A stretch of 64,000 bases of DNA from Nitrosomonas sp. Nm33 (GCF_900107265.1 NZ_FNPJ01000003.1:32618-96617), one strand, 5' to 3'. Counted from the stretch's first letter, positions 36,376-48,923 are shown. Notes: generated from the sequence alone by a model not told the origin. Translations and numbers: made by a program.

Positions 36376-38072
36376 ATCTTTGAAATGACAAATGAAGTAA
36401 TCTCCTTCAGAGGGATCATTTGAGATTTTTCATCACGTCGTCCACGATATTCTATCGTGGCATCTTTTAGGCCTCGCTCGCTGATAACGATTCTATGGGG
36501 AATGCCTATTAATTCCATGTCAGCAAACATTACACCAGGACGTTCATCACGATCATCTATAATGACTTCAATATGGGCTGCTGAAAGTTCGTGAGACAGC
36601 CTTTCGGTCTCAGCTTGTACTTGTGGATTTTTTTTCAGACCGATCGGGATAATAGCAAGTTGGAAGGGAGCAATCGCAAGGGGAAATATGATGCCGTGCT
36701 CATCATGATTCTGCTCAATGGCTGCTGCTACAATGCGCGACACCCCGATGCCATAGCATCCCATTTCCATTACGTTTGTTTGCCCGGATTCATCCAGGTA
36801 GGTAGCCTTCATTTTCTCAGAATATTTTGTGCGTAATTGAAAAATGTGACCCACCTCAATACCCCGACAAATTTCCAGTGTTCCCTTACCATCTGGTGAT
36901 AGATCCTCCGCCACGACATTGCGGATATCAAAAATATGATCAGGTAATTTCAAGTCACGTTCAAAATTGACATGAGTGAAATGAAAACCTTCCTCATTTG
37001 CGCCGCAGACGAAATCACTCATTTCCATAACAGCTTTGTCAGCGATGACGCATTTTTCTAATCCAATAGGCCCGATATAGCCAGGACGGGATCCGGTTTC
37101 AGCTAGAATTCTTTCTTCACTTGCCAATTCGAAATTGCTTAAAAATGGGATTTTTCTGACTTTTGTTTCATTTAGCTGATGGTCACCACGTAGCAGCAAG
37201 AGATAAAAATGATCATCTGCGGTAATAGCCAGTGTTTTTACGGTTTTCTGTATGGGAATACCAAGAAAATTTGCAACTTCTTCACAGGTTTTTTGATCAG
37301 GTGTTGAAATTTTTTGCTTTACACCATCTGGTGCTTCGCGAGCTTTTCCAGAAGAAATGGCCTCGGCCAATTCAATGTTGGCTGCATAATCCGAGTTGGG
37401 ACAGAAAACAATCGCATCTTCACCTGAATCTGCCAGTACATGGAACTCATGTGAACTGCTACCACCCATCGCGCCAGTGTCAGCTGCCACAGCCCGAAAA
37501 TTCAGACCGATACGGGTAAATATGCGGCTATACGTGTCATGCATCAGACGATAGGTTTGCTCCAGACTTTTTAGGTCAACATGAAATGAGTAGGCGTCTT
37601 TCATTATAAATTCACGCGCTCTCATGACGCCAAAACGAGGGCGAATTTCATCGCGAAATTTGGTTTGGATCTGATAAAAATTTAGAGGTAGTTGGCGATA
37701 GCTTTTGATTTCCCTGCGTGCTATATCGGTGATAACTTCTTCGTGAGTTGGACCAAAACAATAATTGTGTTGGTGTCTATCCTGGATTTTCAACATTTGT
37801 GGCCCGAATAATTCCCAGCGGGCAGTTTCTTGCCAGAGTTCTGCGGGCTGAACTGCGGGCATTAAAAGCTCAATCGCACTACTTTTGTTCATTTCCTCGC
37901 GAATAATGAACTCGATTTTTCGCAGAACCTTCAAACCCAAAGGCATCCAGGTATAAAGGCCACTGCCAAGGCGTTTGATGAGACCAGCCCGGAGCATCAG
38001 TTTATGGCTGATCAATTCGGCTTCTGTAGGAGCTTCTTTGAGCGTTGAAATAAAGAATTGAGAAACACGCAT
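36363..38072 (-). CDS. proS: Prolyl-tRNA synthetase, bacterial type with editing domain
   Basis: 569 aa class II synthetase. Motif 2 region [26 protein letters not shown], motif 3 [17 protein letters not shown], and an INS (YbaK-like) editing domain inserted at about residues 225-385 that clears Ala-tRNA-Pro. The C-terminal anticodon-binding domain starts around residue 470 ([13 protein letters not shown]). This order is the prokaryote-type ProRS. The transglycosylase gene follows in the same transcript. Confidence 0.97.
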   Translation of the reverse strand: MRVSQFFISTLKEAPTEAELISHKLMLRAGLIKRLGSGLYTWMPLGLKVLRKIEFIIREEMNKSSAIELLMPAVQPAELWQETARWELFGPQMLKIQDRHQHNYCFGPTHEEVITDIARREIKSYRQLPLNFYQIQTKFRDEIRPRFGVMRAREFIMKDAYSFHVDLKSLEQTYRLMHDTYSRIFTRIGLNFRAVAADTGAMGGSSSHEFHVLADSGEDAIVFCPNSDYAANIELAEAISSGKAREAPDGVKQKISTPDQKTCEEVANFLGIPIQKTVKTLAITADDHFYLLLLRGDHQLNETKVRKIPFLSNFELASEERILAETGSRPGYIGPIGLEKCVIADKAVMEMSDFVCGANEEGFHFTHVNFERDLKLPDHIFDIRNVVAEDLSPDGKGTLEICRGIEVGHIFQLRTKYSEKMKATYLDESGQTNVMEMGCYGIGVSRIVAAAIEQNHDEHGIIFPLAIAPFQLAIIPIGLKKNPQVQAETERLSHELSAAHIEVIIDDRDERPGVMFADMELIGIPHRIVISERGLKDATIEYRGRRDEKSQMIPLKEITSFVISKICGN

Positions 38073-38317
38073 GGGGTATTGATTCCGTATGTTTTATCGT
38101 TATATTAAAAATAAGAAAGAGTAATTTTACCCTGAAAAAGTTGGGTTACCTATGCGGTTTAAACTCACTGTGACTATCATATCCAGTTTTAAGAAAGGGA
38201 GAGATGAAAAATTAAAGGAAGGTATATCCTGATTTTTTGTTTTATGATGACTTTTAATCTAGGAAAAAGTATGGAAAAATGGCTAGTAATTGACGTCTCA
38301 AATGACGGATGAATCAA

Positions 38318-38881
38318 ATGATAGACCGTAACGGATATCGTCCTAATGTTGGAATTATTCTACTGAATTCGAAAAATGAAGTTTTCTGGGGGAAACGTGT
38401 CAAGCAGGATTCTTGGCAATTTCCTCAGGGGGGCATTAAATCAGGTGAAACCCCAACACAGGCGATGTATCGAGAATTAACTGAAGAGGTAGGGCTACAA
38501 CCCTATCACGTAGAAATTTTGGGGCGCACTCGGGAGTGGCTACGTTATGACGTACCAGAATGCTGGATAAGGCGTGAATGGCGCAGAAGCTACAAGGGTC
38601 AGAAACAGATTTGGTTTTTGCTACGCTTACTTGGGCGTGATACCGATGTATCGCTCAGAAAAAGTCCACACCCTGAATTTGATGCATGGCGGTGGAATCG
38701 ATATTGGGTGGAGCTTGACTCAGTTGTCGAATTTAAGCGTCAAGTCTATCGGCAGGCGCTTATAGAGCTATCTCACTTGCTTAATTGTGATATTGGACAA
38801 GGTTGTGATTACGGTTATGTAGAAGGCGATCAAATTATTTCGAAGACTGCTGCTGCTTCTGTGAAAAGGCAGAAAAAATGA
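38318..38881 (+). CDS. rppH: RNA pyrophosphohydrolase RppH
   Basis: 187 aa from ATG 38318, which gives the canonical start [15 protein letters not shown]; an ATG three codons upstream (38309) is in frame. The Nudix box [23 protein letters not shown] is complete. RppH removes pyrophosphate from mRNA 5' ends and so triggers RNase E decay. The C-terminal ~30 residues are non-conserved and basic. It is divergent from proS. Confidence 0.94.
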   Translation: MIDRNGYRPNVGIILLNSKNEVFWGKRVKQDSWQFPQGGIKSGETPTQAMYRELTEEVGLQPYHVEILGRTREWLRYDVPECWIRREWRRSYKGQKQIWFLLRLLGRDTDVSLRKSPHPEFDAWRWNRYWVELDSVVEFKRQVYRQALIELSHLLNCDIGQGCDYGYVEGDQIISKTAAASVKRQKK

Positions 38882-39027
38882 GTTTTTGCCAGTGATATAA
38901 AAGTAGATGACCTAAAATGAACTAAGTAAATTACAACCAGCTATTTTTAATGAATTTTATTTTGAGAGAGTACATTCAGGCGTAACCGGCTGCGCCATTA
39001 CAGCCGTGTTTTTTTAGGAGATTCTCA

Positions 39028-40026
39028 ATGATGATGCGTAAGCTAACTGCCTCGCTATTATCGATTGGTGTAATGTTTATGTCCGGGCATGTTTTTGCTG
39101 CTAACGAGCCGATACAGCCCATTAAACCGGTAAAACCAGAAAATGCCGAAATGGTTGAGCTTGGGAAGATGTTATTTTTTGATACCCGATTGTCAAAATC
39201 TGGTTTTATTTCCTGTAATTCCTGCCACAATTTGGGCATGGGAGGTACTGATAACATTAAAACTTCCATTGGCCATAAATGGCAACAAGGTCCGATCAAT
39301 GCACCTACTGTGCTGAATGCGAGCATGAATCTGGCGCAGTTTTGGGATGGACGTGCAAAGGATCTCAAAGAACAGGCCGGCGGACCCATTGCTAATCCTG
39401 GCGAGATGGCTTCCACTCATGAAATGGCGGTAAAAGTGATTAACTCTATGCCTCAATATCAGCAACAATTTAAGAAGGCTTTTGGTTCGGAGGGAGTTGA
39501 TATAGATCGAATTACTACCGCGATTGCAACCTTTGAGGAAACTTTGGTTACACCGGATTCTCGTTTTGATAAATGGCTCGAAGGTGATAAAGGTGCGCTG
39601 ACTAAGGAAGAATTGGATGGATACACATTATTCAAGAGTGCAGGTTGTGCAAAATGTCACAACGGTCCGGCAGTTGGTGGAAATTCATTTGAAAAAATGG
39701 GTGTTTATAAACCTTATGAAACAAAAAGTGCTGCAATAGGTCGCATGGATGTGACAGGTAAGGAAGAAGATCGTTTTGTATTTAAGGCGCCTACATTACG
39801 AAATGTAGAAATGACATACCCTTATTTCCATGATGGTGGTGCTGCAACGCTAGAAGAAGCGGTAAATACTATGGGCAAGATCCAAGTTAATCGCGAGTTC
39901 AGCAAAGAAGAAATTGCCAATATTGTGGCCTTCTTGAAAACACTGACTGGTAAACAACCTGATTTCAAATTACCTATTTTGCCACCTTCTAATAATGCAA
40001 CCCCAAGACCTCAGCCATTTGAATAA
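39028..40026 (+). CDS. Di-haem cytochrome c peroxidase
   Basis: 332 aa. Signal peptide (about 1-25, ending HVFAA), then two haem-binding motifs: CNSCH (Cys63-His67, peroxidatic N-terminal haem) and CAKCH (Cys207-His211, electron-transfer haem). Blocks FDTRLSKSG, NAPTVLNASMNLAQFWDGRAKDLKEQA and APTLRNVEMTYPYFHDGG are typical of bacterial MauG/CcpA-type peroxidases. It reduces hydrogen peroxide in the periplasm using cytochrome c electrons. A good ribosome binding site (AGGAG) precedes the ATG. A terminator follows, so it is monocistronic. Ammonia oxidisers are known to carry such an enzyme. Confidence 0.95.
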   Translation: MMMRKLTASLLSIGVMFMSGHVFAANEPIQPIKPVKPENAEMVELGKMLFFDTRLSKSGFISCNSCHNLGMGGTDNIKTSIGHKWQQGPINAPTVLNASMNLAQFWDGRAKDLKEQAGGPIANPGEMASTHEMAVKVINSMPQYQQQFKKAFGSEGVDIDRITTAIATFEETLVTPDSRFDKWLEGDKGALTKEELDGYTLFKSAGCAKCHNGPAVGGNSFEKMGVYKPYETKSAAIGRMDVTGKEEDRFVFKAPTLRNVEMTYPYFHDGGAATLEEAVNTMGKIQVNREFSKEEIANIVAFLKTLTGKQPDFKLPILPPSNNATPRPQPFE

Positions 40027-40745
40027 ATGGTCTTAAAGAATGCGCTTGGATTAGAAATAATCTGGAATTTTTGAAATACCTTCTGATTCACCCAGGCTCA
40101 TGATGATCTGGGTGAATTTGTAAGGAATTTTTATTTTCCAGCATTACAGTGAGTAGTTCTTCATCCTTTAATTTAAAAATTTCAAAAAAATATATTGTGT
40201 TGAGTTTGAATTTTCAGTTTATTTCTCATCAATAAAAGTTTATTTTTTGTATTTAGAATGACTTTAACTGCCTAAAGTAAATTTTGAGGATGATTCTGGT
40301 AATCGAATTAGCGTTGTTGATGTCGCAACAAACATAGTGTTAGTCCAATGCTATTCCTTAGCGTATAATTATTTAAAAGTCACACCTTAGGTAATTTGAT
40401 GTATTTTATTTGTCTTTCAAGTAAGTCAACAATTTTGTCAGTAGTTACTCTTTGCATGTAGCTTGTTGATCAGTCTCATTCTTGGTAAGACGTGTCAGCG
40501 TGTCAAGTATGAGGGGGTTACGTTATGAAATCTTCAGTTTTTATAGCATTTTCACTTTCTCGTTCTAGTAGAATTTCCTGACTTTGGCATGTATCAACAA
40601 TTAGTGGTGATATTGCTTCATTTTTCATTTAAATAATTATGAGATTTTGCCTCTTACCGATTGCAATTCATTTAGCATGATAGAATCTGCACATCTTGTA
40701 AATCCATACTCTTAACTTTGTTTACCATTTCCAAAGCGTAATCTT
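40027..40745. other. Long gap ccp-ilvA
   Basis: 719 bp. Apart from the ccp terminator the stretch is AT-rich, with no recognisable gene. An 18-codon frame at 40525-40581 has a GAGGGGG ribosome binding site, but nothing else supports it. Confidence 0.5.
40086..40137 (+). terminator. Terminator of the cytochrome c peroxidase gene
   Basis: ATTCACCCAG (40086-40095) pairs perfectly with CTGGGTGAAT (40108-40117), 12-nt loop, followed by a T-rich run. Confidence 0.7.
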
Positions 40746-42257
40746 ATGAGGAATGATTATCTCGAAAGAGTGCTTACCGCCCGTGTTTATGATGTCGCTA
40801 TAGAAACACCACTAGAGGAGGCAGTTAATCTTTCAGCACGCATTCATAACCAAGTATTTTTGAAACGAGAAGACATGCAGCGAGTATTCTCGTTTAAGCT
40901 GCGTGGCGCTTACAATAAAATGGCAAAGTTATCCTCTGCCATGCTCAAACGTGGTGTGATTGCCGCTTCGGCTGGTAATCATGCACAAGGTGTAGCATTA
41001 GCTGCTCAGAAATTGGACTGTTCTGCTACGATTGTGATGCCAGTGACGACTCCCCAGATCAAAATCAATGCAGTGATGGCACTTGGCGCCACGGTGTTAC
41101 TCTATGGTGATTCATATAATGATGCATATGAACATGCCTTAGAGCTTACGCAGCAAGAAGATGCTACTTTTGTTCATCCTTATGATGACCCGGATGTAAT
41201 AGCAGGGCAGGGGACAATTGGTATGGAGATTTTACGCCAGCATGGAGTAGGAATTCACGCCATATTCGTGCCGGTAGGAGGAGGAGGACTTATTTCCGGG
41301 GTTGCCGCCTATGTAAAAAGACTATACCCGGAAATCAAGATTATCGGAGTCGAGCCAGTTGATTCAGATGCTATGTATCGTTCGTTACAGAAAGGGCATC
41401 GCGTTAAACTTTCGCAAGTAGGATTATTTGCTGATGGTGTGGCAGTTAGACATGTTGGTAAGGAAACTTTTCGTCTGTGTAAAGAGTTGGTTGATGAGAT
41501 TATTCTAGTGGATACGGACGCTATTTGTGCGGCTATTAAAGACGTATTTGAAGATACCCGTGCCATTCTTGAGCCCTCTGGAGCGCTCTCTGTTGCTGGG
41601 CTAAAGGCCTATGTTGAACGTGAAAAATTACTTCATAAAAAACTCGTAGCGATAGCGTCAGGTGCCAACATGAATTTTGATCGTTTACGTCATGTCTCTG
41701 AACGTGCAGAGCTAGGAGAGCAACGTGAAGCACTGATGGCGGTTAGGATTCCTGAAGAGCCTGGTAGTTTCAAGAAATTTTGTGCCTTGTTAGGGACAAG
41801 GAGTATTACTGAATTTAATTATCGCTATGCAGATCCTAAAGAAGCGCATGTATTTGTTGGGGTTTCGGTTCATAATCGTGAAGAAGCACTTAATCTGATC
41901 GGGAGTCTGGAAGCAAGTGGATTGCGTACCGAAGATATGAGCGGCAATGAAATGGCAAAGTTGCATATTCGTTATATGGTAGGAGGGCGTTCCAGGGATG
42001 TCAAGAATGAGATTCTCTATCGTTTTGAATTTCCTGATAGGCCAGGTGCTTTAATGAATTTTCTTAATAATATGAGCCATCTTTGGAATATCAGCTTGTT
42101 TCATTATCGCAACCATGGGGATGATTTTGGGCGTGTATTGGTAGGAATGGAGGTGCCACCCGGTGAAAAAACTGATTTTAAAAATTTTCTTGACAATCTT
42201 GGATATAGATATTGGGATGAAAGCAATAACCCAGCATATAGGCTGTTCTTAGGATAA
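40746..42257 (+). CDS. ilvA: Threonine ammonia-lyase, biosynthetic
   Basis: 503 aa, the long biosynthetic form. The PLP lysine is Lys51 (VFSFKLRGAYNKM), the glycine loop is VPVGGGGLISGVAAY, and SAGNHAQGVALAAQ binds cofactor. Two C-terminal ACT-like regulatory domains (about 330-410 and 425-503) mediate isoleucine inhibition. It makes 2-oxobutanoate for the IlvBH enzyme. It stands alone, 10 kb from ilvBHC. Confidence 0.96.
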   Translation: MRNDYLERVLTARVYDVAIETPLEEAVNLSARIHNQVFLKREDMQRVFSFKLRGAYNKMAKLSSAMLKRGVIAASAGNHAQGVALAAQKLDCSATIVMPVTTPQIKINAVMALGATVLLYGDSYNDAYEHALELTQQEDATFVHPYDDPDVIAGQGTIGMEILRQHGVGIHAIFVPVGGGGLISGVAAYVKRLYPEIKIIGVEPVDSDAMYRSLQKGHRVKLSQVGLFADGVAVRHVGKETFRLCKELVDEIILVDTDAICAAIKDVFEDTRAILEPSGALSVAGLKAYVEREKLLHKKLVAIASGANMNFDRLRHVSERAELGEQREALMAVRIPEEPGSFKKFCALLGTRSITEFNYRYADPKEAHVFVGVSVHNREEALNLIGSLEASGLRTEDMSGNEMAKLHIRYMVGGRSRDVKNEILYRFEFPDRPGALMNFLNNMSHLWNISLFHYRNHGDDFGRVLVGMEVPPGEKTDFKNFLDNLGYRYWDESNNPAYRLFLG

Positions 42258-42517
42258 ATGCCTAAATTCTGATAAGCTTGGTCCTCATTTGCACTAACAC
42301 TAACTTTATTTGCCTTTGCCAAACTCAGCATTTAAATTTTTTTCAAATATACCCCTTGCATTTGTTAATATCCGGTTGCAATATCTTATTCTACTATTTG
42401 TATATTTCGATGGTAATCCTGTTGGGCGAATGTGGCCAACTTAGAAAAATAAAGTAGAGTCTCTTATCTAATAATTAAAATTAGGGATGATTAGAAACAA
42501 AACAGGGAGGGTTGTTC

Positions 42518-42763
42518 ATGAGTGCTAAGGGGCAGTTGTTGCAAGATCCATTTTTAAATATTCTACGGAAGGAACATATTCCGGTATCTATTTATTTGGT
42601 CAATGGTATTAAATTGCAAGGACATATTGATTCATTTGATCAATACGTTGTGCTATTAAAAAATTCAGTTACACAAATGGTATATAAACACGCGATCTCT
42701 ACAGTAGTTCCAGCCAGGGCTGTTACTTTCCCAATTGAAACACCAGTTTTACGTGATGATTGA
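42518..42763 (+). CDS. hfq: RNA chaperone Hfq
   Basis: 81 aa from ATG 42518, placed 7 bases after GGGAGG; a TTG at 42512 is rejected for lack of spacing. Sm1 ([40 protein letters not shown]) and Sm2 ([13 protein letters not shown]) motifs are complete, and the rim and proximal-face residues (Q8-type [14 protein letters not shown]) are kept. The C-terminal tail is short. It forms hexamers that pair sRNAs with mRNAs. The 3' end overlaps hflX by 8 bp. Confidence 0.96.
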   Translation: MSAKGQLLQDPFLNILRKEHIPVSIYLVNGIKLQGHIDSFDQYVVLLKNSVTQMVYKHAISTVVPARAVTFPIETPVLRDD

Positions 42764-43967
42764 TCACACAGAGCTAATAACAGATAAGAATAACACTGCT
42801 ATCTTAGTGGGTCTCAATCTAGGCGATAGTGATAAAGAAAGCTTGGAAGAATTGCGTCAGCTTGCTATGAGTGATCAGCTCATAGTTTTAGCTGTCGTGG
42901 AAGGAAAGCGCTCACGGCCTGATCCTGCAACTTTTGTTGGCGGTGGTAAATTGGATGAAATCTATCAAATTTTGAGTCGGACTAGCGCATCACTGGTAAT
43001 ATTCAATCATGATCTTTCTCCGATACAACAGCGAAATCTAACTGAGCGGCTTCAGTGTCGTGTTATTGATCGTACAAGTTTAATTCTTGATATTTTTGCG
43101 CAGCGTGCTAAAAGCCGTGAAGGTAAATTGCAGGTTGAACTTGCTCAGTTAGAACATCTTGCATCACGATTAGTACGAGGGTGGACGCACTTGGAGCGAC
43201 AAAAAGGTGGGATAGGTTTACGCGGTCCAGGTGAAACGCAGCTTGAAACAGATCGACGGTTACTTACCAAGAGAGTTAAATTTCTGAGAGAGAAACTCAT
43301 AGAGCTTCAACGCCAGCGAGAAATCCAGCGACGGGCGAGGCAGCGTACCAAGGTGATGTCTGTATCTATTGTTGGTTATACTAATGCAGGTAAGTCAACT
43401 CTGTTCAATAGTCTAACCCGTTCTCAGGCATATGCAGCTGATCAATTGTTTGCTACGCTAGATACGACGACACGTAGATTATTTATTCCAAACTGCGGGG
43501 GGCTGGTTATTTCAGATACGGTTGGATTTATTCGTGCACTGCCTCACACTTTGGTTGCTGCATTTCGCGCTACGTTAGAAGAGACAGTACAAGCTGATAT
43601 ACTTTTACATGTAGTTGATGCGGCTGATTCATCCCGTAATGAGCACATTGCAGAAGTAAATAAACTGCTTAAAGAAATTGGAGCAGAAACCATTCCACAA
43701 ATTTTGGTATTGAATAAAATCGATCGTGCCGAATCAAGCAGGACTGCAGATTATAAGCGGGATGAGTATGGTAGAATAATGTCTATTCAGCTAAGTGCTA
43801 AGACCGGCGATGGGCTAGAATTTGTTAGATTGGCCCTGGCAGAAGCGATTGCGCAGAATTCTGTAGACTTAAGAGAGAGCTTCTTGGAAGCTGGGAGAGT
43901 GAACGATAGCAGTGCTACACCTTTTTTAGAACGAGAGGAAGGATTAAATTATCATGGGATTAAATGA
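42756..43967 (+). CDS. hflX: Ribosome-associated GTPase HflX
   Basis: 403 aa from the ATG at 42756, overlapping the end of hfq. The N-terminal HflX domain has [10 protein letters not shown] and [13 protein letters not shown]. The G domain has G1 [13 protein letters not shown]3 [11 protein letters not shown] and G4 NKID. HflX splits stalled ribosomes under stress. Starts further upstream (TTG 42735) would overlap hfq more deeply. It overlaps hflK by 14 bp. Confidence 0.95.
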   Translation: MIDHTELITDKNNTAILVGLNLGDSDKESLEELRQLAMSDQLIVLAVVEGKRSRPDPATFVGGGKLDEIYQILSRTSASLVIFNHDLSPIQQRNLTERLQCRVIDRTSLILDIFAQRAKSREGKLQVELAQLEHLASRLVRGWTHLERQKGGIGLRGPGETQLETDRRLLTKRVKFLREKLIELQRQREIQRRARQRTKVMSVSIVGYTNAGKSTLFNSLTRSQAYAADQLFATLDTTTRRLFIPNCGGLVISDTVGFIRALPHTLVAAFRATLEETVQADILLHVVDAADSSRNEHIAEVNKLLKEIGAETIPQILVLNKIDRAESSRTADYKRDEYGRIMSIQLSAKTGDGLEFVRLALAEAIAQNSVDLRESFLEAGRVNDSSATPFLEREEGLNYHGIK

Positions 43968-45126
43968 TCCTCAATGGGGAAAAAGAAAAGGCAATTCTAA
44001 CCCTCCAGATCTGGATGATGTGCTGCGTAATGTCAGCAAAAAAATTAATGAGCTTTTTGGCCGAAAGGGCGATGGTGGTGAGGGTCCTGGAGGAGAGGGT
44101 CCAAAAAGACAAATTAGTGGTAATATCATGGTCATCATCTTCTTGCTGCTAGTTGTTTGGGCTGCCAGCGGTTTTTACATTGTAGATGAGGGTCAGCGCG
44201 GTGTCGTGCTTCGCTTCGGTAAGCATGTTGATACTACTCAAGCGGGGTTGCGTTGGCATATGCCTTACCCGATTGAGAAAGTGGAAACTGTTAACGTTAG
44301 CCAAGTGCGCACGATAGAAATTGGTTATCGGAATAATGTCAGAAGCAAAGTGCTGAAAGAGTCGTTGATGTTGACCGATGATGAAAACATTATTGATATT
44401 CAGTTTGCTGTCCAATACATTTTAAATAATCCTGAGAACTTCTTGTTTAATAATCGTGATCCAGACAATGCCGTGTTGCAAATCGCCGAAACGGCGATTC
44501 GTGAAGTTATCGGAAAAAGCAAAATGGATTTTGTATTGTACGAGGGGCGCGAGGAAGTAGCCGCCAGGGCAACACAAATAATGCAAACTATTCTGGATCG
44601 TTATCAGATAGGTATTACTATCAGTAGAGTAACGATGCAGAATGCGCAACCACCAGAACAGGTGCAGGCATCATTCGATGATGCGGTTAAGGCCGGACAA
44701 GATAGAGAGCGGCAACGTAATGAAGGTCAGGCTTATGCCAACGATGTGATTCCTAGAGCAAGAGGTGCTGCGGCACGTTTATTGGAAGAGGCGAGTGGAT
44801 ATCAGCAGCGTGTTATTTCAAGCGCGGAAGGTGATGTCAGTCGTTTCGATAAGATTCTCGTCGAATATAGTAAAGCACCGACCGTGACGCGTGATCGTCT
44901 ATATTTAGATATGATGCAACAGGTTCTTTCCAATACGAGTAAAATTCTGATTGATCAAAAAAGTGGTAGTAACTTGTTGTATTTACCATTGGATAAATTG
45001 ATTCAAAGGGATGGGGTCGTTTCGAAACCGCCCATGACAATGCCCACGCCAACAGCTCCAGAAGTTCCTGATGTGAGCGCGCGCACACGTGAATCATTTC
45101 GCAGTCGTGAACGAGAGGTAAGATAA
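43954..45126 (+). CDS. hflK: FtsH protease modulator HflK
   Basis: 390 aa. A Gly/Pro-rich cytoplasmic N-terminus ([22 protein letters not shown]), one membrane segment (about 52-73), then a periplasmic SPFH/band-7 domain (IVDEGQRGVVLRFGKH) and a long helical region (QDRERQRNEGQAYANDVIPRARG). HflK with HflC forms the cage around the FtsH protease. The ribosome binding site GAGGAAGG lies inside hflX, giving coupling. hflC follows 2 bp later. Confidence 0.96.
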   Translation: MGLNDPQWGKRKGNSNPPDLDDVLRNVSKKINELFGRKGDGGEGPGGEGPKRQISGNIMVIIFLLLVVWAASGFYIVDEGQRGVVLRFGKHVDTTQAGLRWHMPYPIEKVETVNVSQVRTIEIGYRNNVRSKVLKESLMLTDDENIIDIQFAVQYILNNPENFLFNNRDPDNAVLQIAETAIREVIGKSKMDFVLYEGREEVAARATQIMQTILDRYQIGITISRVTMQNAQPPEQVQASFDDAVKAGQDRERQRNEGQAYANDVIPRARGAAARLLEEASGYQQRVISSAEGDVSRFDKILVEYSKAPTVTRDRLYLDMMQQVLSNTSKILIDQKSGSNLLYLPLDKLIQRDGVVSKPPMTMPTPTAPEVPDVSARTRESFRSREREVR

Positions 45127-45128
45127 AA

Positions 45129-46022
45129 ATGGGAAAATTATCATCAATATTATCGGGCATAGTCGCTGTATTAGTTTTAGTGGGAGGTTCTGCAATATTT
45201 ATTGTTGATGAGCGCGAACAAGCAATTTTATTTCAACTGGGGGAAGTGGTTGATGTAAAAACTTCGCCAGGGTTGTATTTTAAGATTCCTGTAGCGCAGA
45301 ATGTACGTTACTTTGATTCACGCATACTCACTTTGGATACAGAAGAGCCGGAACGCTTTATTACTTCAGAAAAGAAGAACGTTTTGGTGGATTTTTTTGT
45401 GAAATGGCGTATCGTTGACGTGAAGCAATACTATATTAGTGTGCGAGGAGATGAAGCATTAGCACGGACTCGATTGGTACAAACAGTGAATTCGAGTATG
45501 CGTGACGAGTTTGGTAACCGCACTGTGCATGAAGTGGTTTCTGGTGAGCGTGATAGGATCATGGAAATCATGCGTCAGAAAGCAAATGTGGATGCAAAAA
45601 AAATCGGTGTTGAAGTGGTTGATGTGCGTTTGAAACGTGTTGATTTACCCCAAGAGGTTAGCGATTCAGTGTATCGCAGGATGGAAGCTGAACGAAAACG
45701 GGTGGCAAATGAATTGCGTTCAACTGGTGCTGCGGAAGCTGAAAAGATCCGTGCGGATGCTGATCGGCAACGTGAAGTAATATTGGCTGAAGCTTATCGT
45801 GACGCTCAGAAGATTATGGGGGAAGGTGATGGCCAGGCTGCTGCTACATATGCAGGCACCTTCGAAAAGAATCCAGAGTTTTATGCGTTCTACCGAAGCC
45901 TGGAGGCCTATAAAAATTCCTTTAAGGAAAAAGGGGATATATTAGTGCTTGAACCCAACTCAGAATTTTTTAAATATTTGAATAGTGCGGGAAGTAAAAA
46001 TAACGCAGTAAGTAAAAAATAA
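45129..46022 (+). CDS. hflC: FtsH protease modulator HflC
   Basis: 297 aa. N-terminal membrane anchor (about 8-26), SPFH domain starting FIVDEREQAILFQLGEVV, and the helix ERKRVANELRSTGAAEAEKIRADADRQREVILAEAYRDAQKIMGEGD. It partners HflK. A strong terminator starts 6 bp after the stop. Confidence 0.97.
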   Translation: MGKLSSILSGIVAVLVLVGGSAIFIVDEREQAILFQLGEVVDVKTSPGLYFKIPVAQNVRYFDSRILTLDTEEPERFITSEKKNVLVDFFVKWRIVDVKQYYISVRGDEALARTRLVQTVNSSMRDEFGNRTVHEVVSGERDRIMEIMRQKANVDAKKIGVEVVDVRLKRVDLPQEVSDSVYRRMEAERKRVANELRSTGAAEAEKIRADADRQREVILAEAYRDAQKIMGEGDGQAAATYAGTFEKNPEFYAFYRSLEAYKNSFKEKGDILVLEPNSEFFKYLNSAGSKNNAVSKK

Positions 46023-46028
46023 AAGTCA

Positions 46029-46063
46029 GGTCAAAACACTTTGAACAGTGTTTTGACCTTTTT
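46029..46063 (+). terminator. Rho-independent terminator after hflC
   Basis: Perfect 12-bp stem GGTCAAAACACT (46029-46040) / AGTGTTTTGACC (46047-46058), 6-nt loop, T5. It should end the hfq-hflXKC transcript. Confidence 0.92.
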
Positions 46064-46151
46064 ACTCAGTTTTGGGAGAATTTGATCTGGTGAGTAGATT
46101 TCATTATGGAAAACGCTGGATCATCAAGAATTTTGTTGGAGATACCGTTGT

Positions 46152-46337
46152 ATGTGGGATATCTTTCTGATGGCCATTGCATTAATGTTGGTATTGGAAG
46201 GTATTTTTCCTTTTACATTCCCTAATGCTTGGCGTGATTCTTTTAGAAAACTTGTTGAATTGGAAGATAATCAGATCCGATTCATTGGACTGACGTCAAT
46301 GGTAATAGGGTTAATAGTGCTCTATTTAGTGAATTAA
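46152..46337 (+). CDS. DUF2065 (YjeT-like) small membrane protein
   Basis: 61 aa with two hydrophobic segments (about 4-22 and 43-60) and the family pattern MWDIFLMAIALMLVLEGIFPFTFPNAWR...NQIRFIGLTSMVIGL. It lies in the conserved position between hflC and hisZ/purA. Function is unknown; the neighbourhood hints at a link to membrane protease control. It lies beyond the hflC terminator, so it needs its own promoter. Confidence 0.88.
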   Translation: MWDIFLMAIALMLVLEGIFPFTFPNAWRDSFRKLVELEDNQIRFIGLTSMVIGLIVLYLVN

Positions 46338-46402
46338 ATTCTTATAACCTTCTCTTTTGCTAGGCAGTTGATAAGTTAAGCAACTCCTAAATCATTACAA
46401 GA

Positions 46403-47575
46403 ATGCGTAACTGGTTTCTCCCTGAATATGTCGAAGATGTTCTGCCGTCCGAGGCATTACGTATCGAAAAAATGCGTCGCTGCATCTTGGATTTACTTCT
46501 TGTACATGGCTATCAGTTTGTTATTCCACCATTATTGGAGTACGTGGAATCATTATTGTCAGGCAGTGGCGGTGATATGGATCTGCGCATGTTTAAGGTG
46601 TTAGATCAATTAAGCGGAAGAATGATGGGGTTGCGCGCAGATAGTACACCCCAAACTGCACGCATAGATGCACATTTACTGAATGCTAAAGGAGTGACTC
46701 GTCTTTGCTATGCAAATAGCGTGTTACATGCTGTTCCTTGCGAAATTACACGTACTCGTGAACCCTTTCAGATCGGCGCGGAATTATATGGTCACTCTAG
46801 TCTGGAAAGTGATCTTGAGATTCAACGTTTAATGTTGAAATGTCTTGCAGTGTCTGGGGTTGACAAAATTCATCTCGATCTGGGTCATGTAGATATTTTT
46901 CGAAGTTTGATTAAGGATTTAGAGATTCTCCCTGAGTTTGAAGTGGATTTGTACAATGTATTGCAAACTAAAGATACAGCTGCTCTGAGGGAGCTTCTAT
47001 GTACTGGGCTTGATAAACGGCTAGATAACCATATTCGAGATGCTCTGATGCTTCTTCCTGAATTATATGGTGGTAAAAAAATACTTGCATACGCTCGTAA
47101 AACGCTACCTGATTATCCAGAAATCGAAAATGCACTGGATCAGCTTGAGGTGGTTGAAGAAGAGTTAAAGACATATGTAGATACAATAACTTTCGATTTA
47201 TCTGATCTGCGCGGCTATCATTATCACACAGGTATGGTATTTGCAGCTTATACGCAAGGAAGCGCTAACGCTATTGCATTGGGAGGACGGTACGATGAAA
47301 TAGGCAAAGCGTTTGGAAGAGCAAGGCCGGCTACAGGCTTCAGTATGGATTTACGTGAATTGTCGAGGTTGGTCAGATCAGATACATGCTCTAAAGGAAT
47401 TCTGGCGCCTTACAAAAGAGATGATAAAACACTGGAAAAAATAATTGAGCAGTTGAGAAATGAAGGTCATATCGTTATAACAGAATTGCCTGGAAGTGAA
47501 AGCGAAGAAAATACCCCCTACTATGACAGGAAGATTATCTTGCACAATGGTGTATGGCAAGTAGTGGGAATATAA
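46403..47575 (+). CDS. hisZ: ATP phosphoribosyltransferase regulatory subunit HisZ
   Basis: 390 aa, a HisRS-like class II fold without the anticodon-binding domain. Blocks: FLPEYVEDVLPSEALRIEKMRR, MGLRADSTPQTARIDAHLL and FDLSDLRGYHYHTGMVFAAYTQGSANAIALGGRYDEIG. It activates and gives feedback control to the short-form HisG, which is not in this window. It is followed 37 bp later by purA. Confidence 0.94.
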   Translation: MRNWFLPEYVEDVLPSEALRIEKMRRCILDLLLVHGYQFVIPPLLEYVESLLSGSGGDMDLRMFKVLDQLSGRMMGLRADSTPQTARIDAHLLNAKGVTRLCYANSVLHAVPCEITRTREPFQIGAELYGHSSLESDLEIQRLMLKCLAVSGVDKIHLDLGHVDIFRSLIKDLEILPEFEVDLYNVLQTKDTAALRELLCTGLDKRLDNHIRDALMLLPELYGGKKILAYARKTLPDYPEIENALDQLEVVEEELKTYVDTITFDLSDLRGYHYHTGMVFAAYTQGSANAIALGGRYDEIGKAFGRARPATGFSMDLRELSRLVRSDTCSKGILAPYKRDDKTLEKIIEQLRNEGHIVITELPGSESEENTPYYDRKIILHNGVWQVVGI

Positions 47576-47609
47576 ATTGTCCATATACATCAAGATGAAG
47601 GAATTCTGA

Positions 47610-48923
<1,314 letters not shown>

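Noticed and set aside
40525..40581. 18-codon ORF with GAGGGGG upstream of ilvA
   Set aside because: Too short, no leader-like codon bias for Ile/Thr, and no hairpins between it and ilvA to support attenuation.
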